In this document: positions 22,517 through 28,976 of the stretch, one piece after another | How the letters are laid out: each line of letters begins with the position of its first letter | How positions within the stretch are numbered: position 1 is the stretch's first letter | Assembly: GCA_903869345.1 (NCBI GenBank) | Contig: CAIPYM010000060.1 | Span: 1-33,381 of the forward strand | Origin: an uncultured Pseudomonadota bacterium | Lineage (GTDB): Bacteria; Pseudomonadota; Alphaproteobacteria; UBA9219 | Length of the DNA stretch: 33,381 nucleotides | Direction of reading: 5' to 3' | The notes under the pieces: generated by a model | What the model was told of the DNA's origin: nothing | The model's input: the letters and a program-made list of their open reading frames with translations, nothing else | The model's database searches: none | Made by a program: the position numbers and the translations under genes

Positions 22517-23103
22517 CCGCCACCGACTACCGGGACCAGCTTCAAGCGCTGACCCCCTTCGGGCCCGCATGGCCGCGTGACGAAGGGGCCGCACTGACCG
22601 CGCTCTTGGACGGCCTTTCCCAGGAATTGGCCCGCGTGGACGCGAGGGCCTTAAACCTTGTTGACGAATCCGACCCGCGCCTGACGTACGAGATGCTGAC
22701 GGATTGGGAACGCGCGGCGGGCTTGCCGGATGCGTGTTGGATTTTGTGGAACGGTTCGACCACCGCCTCGCGCCGCGCGGCGCTTGTTCAACGCCTGACC
22801 TCGGTCGGGGGACAGAGCCGCGCGTACTTCATCGCCCTGGCCGCCGCCCTTGGCTACGCGGGCGCGACGATCACTGAGTTCACGCCCTTCGCCTGCGGGT
22901 CAGTCTGCACGGCCCCGCTCAACACGGCCTCCGCCGGGTGGCCCTGGGCGTGGAGGATCACACTCCCCCTTCTCACGGTGACCGTGATGCGGTGCGCGGA
23001 CAGCTGCGCCGACGCGATCCGCACCTGGGGCGACGACGTTGTGGAATGCGTCCTCCAGCGCCTTCGACCGGCCCACACCACCCTTCAAATCGCCTACGTC
23101 TAA
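22507..23103 (+). CDS. Baseplate/tail protein, Mu gp48-like (YmfQ, DUF2313)
   Basis: A 198-residue protein with YRDQLQALTPFGPAWPRDEG at the N-terminus and a Cys-containing C-terminal segment with MRCADSCADAIRTWGDDVVE and LQRLRPAHTTLQIAY, the standard pattern of YmfQ/DUF2313 proteins. They connect the baseplate to the fibres. It overlaps gp47 by 10 bp and is followed 12 bp later by the fibre gene. Confidence 0.9.
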   Translation: MGLTATDYRDQLQALTPFGPAWPRDEGAALTALLDGLSQELARVDARALNLVDESDPRLTYEMLTDWERAAGLPDACWILWNGSTTASRRAALVQRLTSVGGQSRAYFIALAAALGYAGATITEFTPFACGSVCTAPLNTASAGWPWAWRITLPLLTVTVMRCADSCADAIRTWGDDVVECVLQRLRPAHTTLQIAYV

Positions 23104-23115
23104 CAGGAGATCACC

Positions 23116-24099
23116 ATGCAACGCATTGACACGGCAACCGTCTCTTCCGGCTTGTTCGGATTGGGGAAGGACGGTTTCACCGACGGCAACCCCGGCACCG
23201 GCGTCCCTGCAACGCAGCTCAACGCCGCGTGGTTCAACAACCTGCAAGAGGAGGTCGCGCACGTCATTGAAGACGCAGGCCTCACGCTCAACGGCAGCGA
23301 CAAGACCCAGCTCCTCCAGGCGCTGGTCTCCAAATTTGGGAACCAGCGCATCCGCCTTTCGGCCAACACGACGTTTTACGTCTCGCCCTCAGGGAACGAC
23401 ACGTCGGGCAACGGAACGGTGGGGAGCCCGTGGCTGACTCCCCAAAAGGCGTTGGACACGATTCAGCAGAAATACGACCTGAACGGCTTCACCGTCACGA
23501 TCCAACACGCCGACGGGACCTATTCGGCAGGGGCTTCATTATTTGGCACCGTTGTTGGGGCCAAAGGGCCGGACAGCATCCTTTTGAATGGCAACGCGGG
23601 AACCCCCGCTAACGTTGTGTTGGGTGGCATCGGTGCGGGCCAAGGGGCCGGATTGACCGTGCAAAACATGAAACTGCAGGGGACCAACTATTGTCTCAGC
23701 GCAAGCTCGGGAGGGCACATCAACGCAGGCGCTGGGATTGTTTATGGCCCCACCACCGTCGCGCACATCTCGGCATGGGATGGCGGGCGTGTGTTTTTGA
23801 ACGGCAATTATTCCATTGTTGGCGGGGCATCCTGTCACATGCGTGTTTACACGGGGGAAGTTTCCAATGCTGCCACAATAACCGTCACACTGACGGGAAC
23901 CCCTACATTTGGTTCGTTTGCTTCCGTCACGACGCTGGGCGTTATTAACCTTGGTTCTGCTGTTACCTATTCAGGAGCGGCGACGGGACAACGGTATTAT
24001 GCAGACGCGAACGCCATCATTAATACGGCTGGCGGCGGCGCGTCCAAGTTCCCAGGCTCGACCGCTGGATCAACGGCAACGGGCGGACAGTACATCTAA
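23116..24099 (+). CDS. Tail fibre / receptor-binding protein with beta-helix region
   Basis: A 327-residue protein with a good ribosome site (AGGAG). The N-terminal ~75 residues (GFTDGNPGTGVPATQLNAAW; FNNLQEEVAHVIEDAG) are the common baseplate-attachment part of phage fibres. From about residue 85, YVSPSGNDTSGNGT, and the repeated short glycine/asparagine-rich strands suggest a right-handed beta-helix as in tail spikes. The C-terminal half is less GC-rich than the N-terminal part, consistent with exchange of the receptor-binding portion. The target receptor is unknown. Confidence 0.8.
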   Translation: MQRIDTATVSSGLFGLGKDGFTDGNPGTGVPATQLNAAWFNNLQEEVAHVIEDAGLTLNGSDKTQLLQALVSKFGNQRIRLSANTTFYVSPSGNDTSGNGTVGSPWLTPQKALDTIQQKYDLNGFTVTIQHADGTYSAGASLFGTVVGAKGPDSILLNGNAGTPANVVLGGIGAGQGAGLTVQNMKLQGTNYCLSASSGGHINAGAGIVYGPTTVAHISAWDGGRVFLNGNYSIVGGASCHMRVYTGEVSNAATITVTLTGTPTFGSFASVTTLGVINLGSAVTYSGAATGQRYYADANAIINTAGGGASKFPGSTAGSTATGGQYI

Positions 24100-24120
24100 C
24101 TCTTTCTCACGGAGGTTTCG

Positions 24121-24615
24121 ATGCTCAACTATACCCCTGCAAATTGGTACTGGATTGTCGCGGGCGACGCGAGCCAGGTTTACGCTTCGGCCCTCGCCGC
24201 GTACGTGGCAACCGACGATCCGGACTTTACGGTCTGGTGCGAGGACGGGAACCTCCCGACCAAGATCGCGTCCGAGGCCGAACTGGGCGACGTTCTGAAA
24301 GCTGCGGGCGTCGCGTCACCGTTGGCGAAGGTTTTCCCGACCCTGACCATACGGCAGTTCATCATCGCGCTCGCCCAAGCGGGATTCATCACCCCGGCAG
24401 AGGCTCTGGCCGCTGCAACGGTGCGCACGATCCCGGCGGCGATTGCGGCAGTCTTTTCGGGGCTTCCTGCGGACCAAAAGCTTGGCGCGGAGATCACGTT
24501 TGGCCTCATGACGCAGGTCTCGCGCAATGAGCCCCTGGTGGCGGCGTGCGCGGCCAGCATGGGCCTGACGGATGCCCAGGTGGACGCCTTTTTCACCAAC
24601 GCGGCGGGGATCTGA
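24121..24615 (+). CDS. Tail fibre-associated protein (assembly chaperone-like)
   Basis: A 164-residue protein with GGAGG before the ATG. The start (YTPANWYWIVAGDASQVYAS, then AYVATDDPDFTVW and GNLPTKIASEAEL) is the familiar beginning of small proteins encoded just after tail fibre genes, often fibre chaperones or fibre caps. The C-terminal half (IRQFIIALAQAGFITPAEAL) is helical. It overlaps the next gene by one base (TGATG). Confidence 0.65.
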   Translation: MLNYTPANWYWIVAGDASQVYASALAAYVATDDPDFTVWCEDGNLPTKIASEAELGDVLKAAGVASPLAKVFPTLTIRQFIIALAQAGFITPAEALAAATVRTIPAAIAAVFSGLPADQKLGAEITFGLMTQVSRNEPLVAACAASMGLTDAQVDAFFTNAAGI

Positions 24616-25004
24616 TGAGCCTCCTCTCGCCCTTCCTTGACGAACTGGCCAAGCCGGACGGTCAGGGCCGCGACTGGTACGCCTGGGCCGCGAACCAGAC
24701 GGGCCACGCCTTTCTGGGCGTGATGGTCGCGGGGATCCCGCTGGTCTTGGGGGCTCCCGTCTGGGCGGCGCTGGTCGTGGTCGCGGTCTTGGCCGGGGCG
24801 AAGGAGGGCCGCGATTTTGTGGCAGTGCCAACCCTCGACACGTTGATGGACAACGTGAACGACTTCTTCTTTTGGATGGTCGGCGGTGTCCTCGCGGTCG
24901 CCCTTGCGGGGGGCCTCGCGGGGACGTTCGGGATCACGCTCGCGGTCGGCGGGGCGATGTTGTTCCCCGGCGTCATCCAGCGGTTTTTGAAAGCATCGGT
25001 CTGA
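24615..25004 (+). CDS. Multi-pass membrane protein in the lysis region
   Basis: A 129-residue protein starting at the ATG of TGATG. It has hydrophobic stretches at about 31-62 (probably two helices with a break at Gly-Ala-Pro) and 84-120 (one or two helices). The loop between them is charged (AKEGRDFVAVPTLDTLMDNV). No holin family is recognised. Its place directly before the spanin-like and endolysin genes suggests a role in lysis. Confidence 0.65.
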   Translation: MSLLSPFLDELAKPDGQGRDWYAWAANQTGHAFLGVMVAGIPLVLGAPVWAALVVVAVLAGAKEGRDFVAVPTLDTLMDNVNDFFFWMVGGVLAVALAGGLAGTFGITLAVGGAMLFPGVIQRFLKASV

Positions 25005-25019
25005 GAAGGAACCTCCCTC

Positions 25020-25322
25020 ATGCTTGAACAATGGCACCTGGATAAGCGCGTCCCGCTTTCGATCATCGGGGCGATCATGCTGCAAACCTGCACCATCGTT
25101 TGGTGGGCCGCCGGGATCGACGCCCGCCTGAACGATCATGAGACGCGCCTCACCAAGGAAGAAACGTTCGTCTCGAAACACGTTGACGAGGGCCGGGACG
25201 TCTACGAGCGGATCGTGAGGCTGGAGGAGCGCTTCCAAAACCAAGAACGCATCCTCACCACACAAGCCAACACCCTGCTGCGGATCGAGGAGCTGATCCG
25301 GGATTCTGGCCGCCGGAGGTAG
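25020..25322 (+). CDS. Single-pass membrane protein with coiled coil, possible inner spanin-like protein
   Basis: A 100-residue protein with a transmembrane helix at about 12-32 (PLSIIGAIMLQTCTIVWWAA) and then a long charged coiled-coil-like segment (about 35-98) ending in RRR. That layout is shared by inner-membrane spanins and by other small phage membrane proteins. No outer-membrane lipoprotein partner is visible nested or nearby, so the spanin role is uncertain. Confidence 0.55.
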   Translation: MLEQWHLDKRVPLSIIGAIMLQTCTIVWWAAGIDARLNDHETRLTKEETFVSKHVDEGRDVYERIVRLEERFQNQERILTTQANTLLRIEELIRDSGRRR

Positions 25323-25328
25323 TCCCCC

Positions 25329-25712
25329 ATGACGTTTGCTCTCGGCCCCCGATCCCTTGCTCGCCTGGAAGGGGTTCACCCGGACCTCGTGCGCGTGGTC
25401 AAGGCGGCAATTCTGACGTGCCCGGTGGACTTCACCGTCCTGCAGGGGGTGCGGACGCTGGAGGAGCAAAAGGCATTCGTGGCGGCGGGCAAGAGCCAGA
25501 CCCTGAACTCGCGCCACCTGACGGGCCACGCGGTGGACCTTGGGGCCTGGGTGAACGACACGATCTCGTGGGACGCGCACCTCTACCCGCTGATGGCCAC
25601 GTCCGTTGTCGGCACCGGGCAACGCCTCGGCGTGCCGATCATCTGGGGCGGCACGTGGCGCACGATCAAAGACCTCGATCATTTTGAGCTGTCGCGGGAG
25701 ACCTACCCATGA
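25329..25712 (+). CDS. Endolysin, M15-type L-alanyl-D-glutamate peptidase
   Basis: A 127-residue protein. Zinc ligands are visible as H63 and D70 in SRHLTGHAVDLG and H118 in DHFEL, the M15 pattern. The catalytic acid is probably an Asp/Glu just before H118. The enzyme cuts the peptide stem of peptidoglycan at the end of the lytic cycle. There is no signal peptide, so it needs a holin for export. Confidence 0.92.
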   Translation: MTFALGPRSLARLEGVHPDLVRVVKAAILTCPVDFTVLQGVRTLEEQKAFVAAGKSQTLNSRHLTGHAVDLGAWVNDTISWDAHLYPLMATSVVGTGQRLGVPIIWGGTWRTIKDLDHFELSRETYP

Positions 25713-26254
25713 GCCTTCTCCTGATCCTCTCCCTTGCCATCGTCTTCGGCGTTCTGGGCCGGATGCTCGGCGGTTGGCTGAAACCCGGCGGGAGCACGAC
25801 GTGGTGTCGTCTGGTGTGCTGGTCGATCCCCGTGGCGGTGTGGGGATTGGTCGCGTTTGGGCCCTGGGGCCTCTTGTGCGGCCTTGGCGCGTACCTCGGG
25901 CGCTTGATCCCTCACACGTGGTGGTTCGGCGGGCCAACCGTCGGAGACGCTGTGGCGATGGGCCTGGTTGGTTTTGCGCGCGCCGCCCTGATCCTGTCCC
26001 CTTGCGCCTTGCTTGGACACCCTGAAGCCATGGTCTTCGCCCCGCTCGGGCTCGTGTCCGGCGTGGCGTACTGGGTGGGTTGGCATTGGATGGAGAGCGT
26101 GAAGAGCCCGATCACCATCCCCTCGTTCACATGGCGCGGCGTTCTGGTGGACGGCGGGAACTTTGCCGAGAGCGGAACCGGATGGGCTGAGTTCCTGACC
26201 GGCGCGGATTTTGGACTGATGATGGGAGGATGCTTATGTCTCTTGACCCTGTAA
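25709..26254 (+). CDS. Membrane protein of unknown function in the lysis cassette
   Basis: A 181-residue protein overlapping the endolysin stop by 4 bp. It has hydrophobic segments at about 2-20, 33-60, 80-105 and 108-128 and a soluble stretch at 130-165. I do not recognise it. Its location between endolysin and holin suggests that it affects lysis timing or membrane function. Its end overlaps the start of the holin gene by about 19 bp. Confidence 0.6.
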   Translation: MSLLLILSLAIVFGVLGRMLGGWLKPGGSTTWCRLVCWSIPVAVWGLVAFGPWGLLCGLGAYLGRLIPHTWWFGGPTVGDAVAMGLVGFARAALILSPCALLGHPEAMVFAPLGLVSGVAYWVGWHWMESVKSPITIPSFTWRGVLVDGGNFAESGTGWAEFLTGADFGLMMGGCLCLLTL

Positions 26255-26661
26255 CGGCTGTCCTGGATGTCGGCAGCAAGATCATCGACCGCCTGTGGCC
26301 CAACCCGACCGAGCGCGACGCCGCGAAGCTGAAACTGCTTGATCTGCAGCAGTCCGGCGAGCTGGCACGGCTCGCGGCGGAAACAGACCTCGCCAAGATG
26401 CAGGGCGAGACCAACAAAGCCGAGGCCGAGAACGCCTCCCTTTTCGTCGCGGGCTGGCGGCCCTGGATCGGCTGGGTCTGCGGCGCGGCCTTCGCCTATC
26501 ACTTCGTCCTGCAACCCCTGATCGCCTTCATTCTCGCGGCGTGCGGGAAGACCTTTCCCCTTCCCACGTTCGATATCGAATCCCTGCTCACCGTCCTCCT
26601 CGGCATGCTCGGCCTCGGCAGCCTACGGACGGTCGAAAAACTCAAAGGCGTGAGCCGATAG
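26236..26661 (+). CDS. Holin, 3TM family
   Basis: ATG 26236 is chosen over ATG 26230 because GGGAGGA precedes it at the right distance. The 141-residue product has an N-terminal charged helical part (about 1-65) and then the signature GWRPWIGWVCGAAFAYHFV with two more hydrophobic stretches (to about 130), as in the 3TM holin family of Alphaproteobacterial phages and gene transfer agents. The holin opens the inner membrane for the endolysin. It is the last gene of the + strand late operon. Confidence 0.87.
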   Translation: MSLDPVTAVLDVGSKIIDRLWPNPTERDAAKLKLLDLQQSGELARLAAETDLAKMQGETNKAEAENASLFVAGWRPWIGWVCGAAFAYHFVLQPLIAFILAACGKTFPLPTFDIESLLTVLLGMLGLGSLRTVEKLKGVSR

Positions 26662-26669
26662 GCGTTGGT

Positions 26670-26984
26670 TTACGTCAAAAGTCCGATCCCGCGTTCCTGC
26701 ACCAAGTGCAAGAGCTTCAGGGCCGCGCCCGTGGGGTGCTTTTGCCCGATCTCCCACTTCTGAACCGTGGAGACGCTTGTGTTCAGAAGGGCCGCAAAGA
26801 CGGTCTGGCTGACCTTGAGGCCCGTCCGGATTTGCTTGATTTTCTGCGGGGCCAGGGGCGCGACGGGCGGCAGATTCAAAGCACTGAACGTCTGCCAGGT
26901 GATTTGATCCATCACCCCCGCCTTGTGAAGACCCTCGGCGGTCTCACGGATCGCCCCCAGAAGAGGGGAATGTGTCTTACGCAT
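26670..26984 (-). CDS. HigA-like antitoxin, XRE HTH
   Basis: A 104-residue protein. Its C-terminal half has a helix-turn-helix (IRTGLKVSQTVFAALLNTSV, then STVQKWEIGQKHPTG, about residues 52-88), typical of COG2944 antitoxins. The N-terminal part (MRKTHSPLLGAIRETAEGLH) should bind the toxin. It is encoded after the toxin with an 8-bp overlap and convergent to the holin gene, 8 bp away. It is expected to neutralise the toxin and repress the pair. Confidence 0.88.
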   Translation of the reverse strand: MRKTHSPLLGAIRETAEGLHKAGVMDQITWQTFSALNLPPVAPLAPQKIKQIRTGLKVSQTVFAALLNTSVSTVQKWEIGQKHPTGAALKLLHLVQERGIGLLT

Positions 26985-27357
26985 CGCACGGAACCTCCGT
27001 CAGTTCACCAGCACGTTCGGCCTCTTTCAACGCCTGTGCCGTCAGGGACAAAAAGTGATGGGCTAATTTTTTAAGATATTCTTGCTCGGTTGAGTCGAGC
27101 GAACTGCGCTCGTTTTTCGAAAAGCCGTAAACGAAAATCCACAGATCCTTCTTGTTGGTGACAACCAGGGCCCGAAAACCACCGCGTTTCCCTTGACCGG
27201 ACCGGGCCACGCGTTTTTTCAACAGGCCGCCGCCCAAGTCGGCCTCATAGAGCCCCGACCGCACCTCGTACGCCGCACGAGCGAGCGCGACTCGGTCGAG
27301 CCCTTGTTTGGCCGCCCAGCGAGCAAACCACCTGGTCGCATAAACTTTCACACTCAC
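26977..27357 (-). CDS. RelE/HigB-like toxin
   Basis: With GTG at 27357 the protein has 126 residues. It starts VKVYATRWFARWAAKQGL, contains KKRVARSGQGKRGGFRALVV and IFVYGFSKNE, the pattern of COG4737 RelE-type toxins, which cut mRNA on the ribosome. The upstream extension of the frame to 27414 would run through the promoter and palindrome and is not used. With its antitoxin it is a stability or defence module carried on the prophage. Toxin-first order is typical of this group. Confidence 0.87.
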   Translation of the reverse strand: MSVKVYATRWFARWAAKQGLDRVALARAAYEVRSGLYEADLGGGLLKKRVARSGQGKRGGFRALVVTNKKDLWIFVYGFSKNERSSLDSTEQEYLKKLAHHFLSLTAQALKEAERAGELTEVPCDA

Positions 27358-27385
27358 GATCGCCCCATGCCTTTGACCCGAGGGA

Positions 27386-27414
27386 AGACTAGCACCCAGT
27401 GCTAGAGACGGCAA
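27386..27414 (-). promoter_or_regulatory. Toxin-antitoxin promoter with overlapping operator palindrome
   Basis: On the minus strand TTGCCG (27409-27414) and TAGTCT (27386-27391) are separated by exactly 17 bp. The perfect inverted repeat CTAGCAC-CCA-GTGCTAG (27389-27405) covers the spacer and the edge of the -10 box, an ideal site for autorepression by the antitoxin. Confidence 0.6.
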
Positions 27415-27447
27415 GCGTTTTTTCCACCGCTGAAAAAGGCGGGGGCA

Positions 27448-27537
27448 CGGACTGCTTCAACAGTCCGCACCGCGTGCTTGAGGCACGCCCGACCCCAACC
27501 GGCCATGTCTGAGGAGAGTGAGGACTCTCCCAGGGCC
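27448..27537 (+). other. Three consecutive perfect hairpins upstream of the methyltransferase (structured leader or small RNA)
   Basis: The gap between the toxin promoter and the methyltransferase gene holds three perfect stems: CGGACTG/CAGTCCG (27448-27454 with 27461-27467), GCGTGC/GCACGC (27472-27477 with 27483-27488), and GGAGAGT/ACTCTCC (27513-27519 with 27524-27530), the last possibly extended by GGCC pairs (27501-27504 with 27534-27537). None has a T-run. The dense secondary structure suggests a functional RNA or leader for the methyltransferase, but no known family was recognised. Confidence 0.45.
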
Positions 27538-27584
27538 GACCCGTCCCCGAACGCTCGGTGGACGGATTATACAAGGTAAACGTT

Positions 27585-28442
27585 ATGCTCCCGTTAACGA
27601 CCGCCGACGGGCAAACCGTCGTGCAAACCGTCCGTCCCGTGGCCTCGTACGTCGGGGGCAAGCGCGTCCTGGCCCCCGAGGTGATTGCCCGGATCAACCG
27701 GACGCCCCACAAAACCTACGCCGAGCCCTTTGTCGGCATGGGCGGCGTGTTTCTTCGCCGGACGATGCGCCCGCGTGCCGAGGTGATCAACGACATCAGC
27801 CAGGACGTGACGACGTTTTTTCGCATCCTCCAGCGCCACTATGCGGCGTTTTTGGAGATGCTGAAGTTTCAGCTGACCACGCGGGCCGAGTTTGAGCGCT
27901 TGAGCAAAACCGACCCCGCGACGCTGACGGACCTCGAACGCGCGGCGCGGTTCCTCTACCTGCAAAACTGCGCCTACGGCGGCAAGGTCTCAGGCCGCCA
28001 CTTTGGCGTGGACCCCGGCTCGCCCGGAGCGTTCAACGTGCTGAAACTCGTCCCTATGCTGGACGACGTTCACGAACGCCTCGCGGGCGTTGTGATCGAG
28101 CGCCTTCCCTGGGACGATTTTATTCCCCGCTACGACCGCCCCGATGTGCTGTTCTACCTCGACCCGCCGTACTGGGGGAGCGAGGACTATTACGGCAAGA
28201 ACGTCTTCGCGCGGGATGATTTTACCCGCCTTGCGGATGTTCTCCGCGCCCTGCAGGGGCGATTTCTCCTTTCGATCAACGACGTCCCCGAGATCCGTGA
28301 CCTCTTCGCCTGGGCGACCGTCGAGACCGTTGACATCACGTATACCGTTGGCGGTGGTGGAACGACCGAGCCTTCGACCGAACTCATTATCTCGTCCCCG
28401 CCGCCCGTCCGTGTTTTGCAACCTGAACAGGAAAGGGGGTGA
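27585..28442 (+). CDS. Orphan DNA adenine methyltransferase, D12 class (Dam-like)
   Basis: ATG 27585 with AAGG upstream gives 285 residues (GTG 27558 is a possible earlier start). The SAM-binding motif is AEPFVGMGGVFLRR (about 46-59), and the catalytic motif IV is DPPYWG at 193-198. SYVGGKR near residue 21-27 is the usual N-terminal motif of D12 enzymes. The enzyme should methylate adenine N6 in a short site, often GATC, but the specificity cannot be read here. No restriction partner is adjacent, so it is likely an orphan that protects phage DNA or alters regulation. It ends 63 bp before a strong terminator. Confidence 0.9.
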   Translation: MLPLTTADGQTVVQTVRPVASYVGGKRVLAPEVIARINRTPHKTYAEPFVGMGGVFLRRTMRPRAEVINDISQDVTTFFRILQRHYAAFLEMLKFQLTTRAEFERLSKTDPATLTDLERAARFLYLQNCAYGGKVSGRHFGVDPGSPGAFNVLKLVPMLDDVHERLAGVVIERLPWDDFIPRYDRPDVLFYLDPPYWGSEDYYGKNVFARDDFTRLADVLRALQGRFLLSINDVPEIRDLFAWATVETVDITYTVGGGGTTEPSTELIISSPPPVRVLQPEQERG

Positions 28443-28504
28443 TCCCCGATGTGTGTTTTGAAAAAACCAAGGAAGAAAAAGTGCTAACGCGCTGATCCCG
28501 AAGA

Positions 28505-28536
28505 GGGCCGGGAACGCGACACCCCGGCCCTTTTTT
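28505..28536 (+). terminator. Rho-independent terminator at the right end of the prophage
   Basis: GGGCCGGG (28505-28512) and CCCGGCCC (28523-28530) form a perfect 8-bp stem with a ten-base loop, followed by six T (28531-28536). It ends the methyltransferase transcript before the attachment site. Confidence 0.85.
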
Positions 28537-28548
28537 GACGTCGAAAAT

Positions 28549-28613
28549 GTTGGGCACGACACTCCAGACCCCGCAGAAAACCTAGGGTCTGAAAACCATC
28601 GTTTTTGCCCAAC
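28549..28613. other. Nested inverted repeats forming a three-way junction next to the attachment site
   Basis: The outer arms GTTGGGCA (28549-28556) and TGCCCAAC (28606-28613) enclose two further perfect hairpins: CAGACCC/GGGTCTG (28565-28571 with 28585-28591) and AAAAC/GTTTT (28592-28596 with 28601-28605, loop CATC). All stems can form at once. It lies 25 bp from the tRNA-Val half, so it is either part of the phage attachment region or a small structured RNA. Confidence 0.5.
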
Positions 28614-28638
28614 GGTCTTGATAGACAAGCATTCTCGC

Positions 28639-28687
28639 GTCGTTTACACCGAGAGGGTCGGGGGTTCGACACCCTCACCGCCTACCA
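28639..28687 (+). other. attR: 3' half of a tRNA-Val (anticodon UAC) gene
   Basis: From 28643 the sequence can be read as tRNA positions 32-76: anticodon loop TTTACAC (anticodon TAC), stem 3' strand CGAGA, variable loop GGGTC, T-stem GGGGG, T-loop TTCGACA, CCCTC, acceptor strand ACCGCCT, A73 and CCA at 28685-28687. The 5' half is missing: no D-arm or matching acceptor strand lies upstream, and the bases before the anticodon loop pair with the 3' anticodon strand only for three positions. This is the usual footprint of a prophage integrated in a tRNA gene. The intact tRNA-Val should be at the other prophage end. Confidence 0.78.
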
Positions 28688-28730
28688 TAGAGATTTCTGT
28701 GACGGACGAAACAACCCTCGCCTATAAAAT

Positions 28731-28755
28731 GATCTCGGCTTTCGCCGGGATGACG
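28731..28755. repeat. Imperfect palindromic REP-like unit in the intergenic region 28688-28976
   Basis: A 25-bp unit with a CGGC-TTTC-GCCG type stem that ends in CGGGATGACG, which recurs with a similar palindrome at 32032-32057. It resembles the dispersed palindromic units common in alphaproteobacterial chromosomes. The rest of this 289-bp gap holds several small hairpins, such as GGGCC-TGC-GGCCC at 28891-28903, and no gene. Confidence 0.5.
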
Positions 28756-28976
28756 TTCGTTGTGAAGCTCCGTCCCCACCGCCGCCCTTGCGAGTCCCTG
28801 AAGGGGACGAGGCAATCCATAGGGGACTCAGTCCGTGAGGCCTCCCACTTGGCTCCGCCGGACTCCAACGTGAATTGCTTCGTTGGCGCCGGGCCTGCGG
28901 CCCGTGGCCGCCTCGCAAAGACGACTCCCTTTGACTCCAGTCCCCTCCCCCCGCGAGGAGGAAGGGGGTCTGTGCC

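Larger units (their letters stand above)
1..28687. mobile_element. Prophage with HK97-type head and Mu-like contractile tail (left end outside window)
   Basis: A continuous run of phage genes ends at a partial tRNA-Val gene at 28639-28687, beyond which only host genes are found. The order is lysogeny control, replication, HNH/terminase, HK97 head, Mu-like tail (sheath to gp48), fibre, lysis, then accessory genes. No integrase or Mu transposase lies in the window, so integration by a tRNA-targeting recombinase encoded further left is inferred. The tape measure gene is missing, so the element is probably defective for virions. The left boundary is not visible. Confidence 0.93.

Noticed and set aside
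24180-25937. A 585-codon open frame on the minus strand across the lysis genes.
   Set aside because: Its product is rich in Arg, Pro and His with no recognisable domain, and it opposes several clear lysis genes with ribosome sites and overlaps.
28549-28613. Integron attC site: GTTGGGC and GCCCAAC fit the GTTRRRY and RYYYAAC core patterns.
   Set aside because: The order is reversed. In attC the RYYYAAC core comes first and GTTRRRY last; here GTTGGGC comes first on both strands. No integron integrase or cassette is nearby.
28600-28687. A complete tRNA or tmRNA gene before the methyltransferase-distal boundary.
   Set aside because: The 3' half is clear but no 5' acceptor strand, D-arm or matching anticodon 5' strand lies upstream, and the alphaproteobacterial tmRNA acceptor sequence does not match.
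1-28687. CRISPR array or Mu-type transposase genes in the prophage.
   Set aside because: No regularly spaced long repeats were seen, and no DDE transposase or MuB-like gene is present; the tRNA half at the right end argues for site-specific integration.
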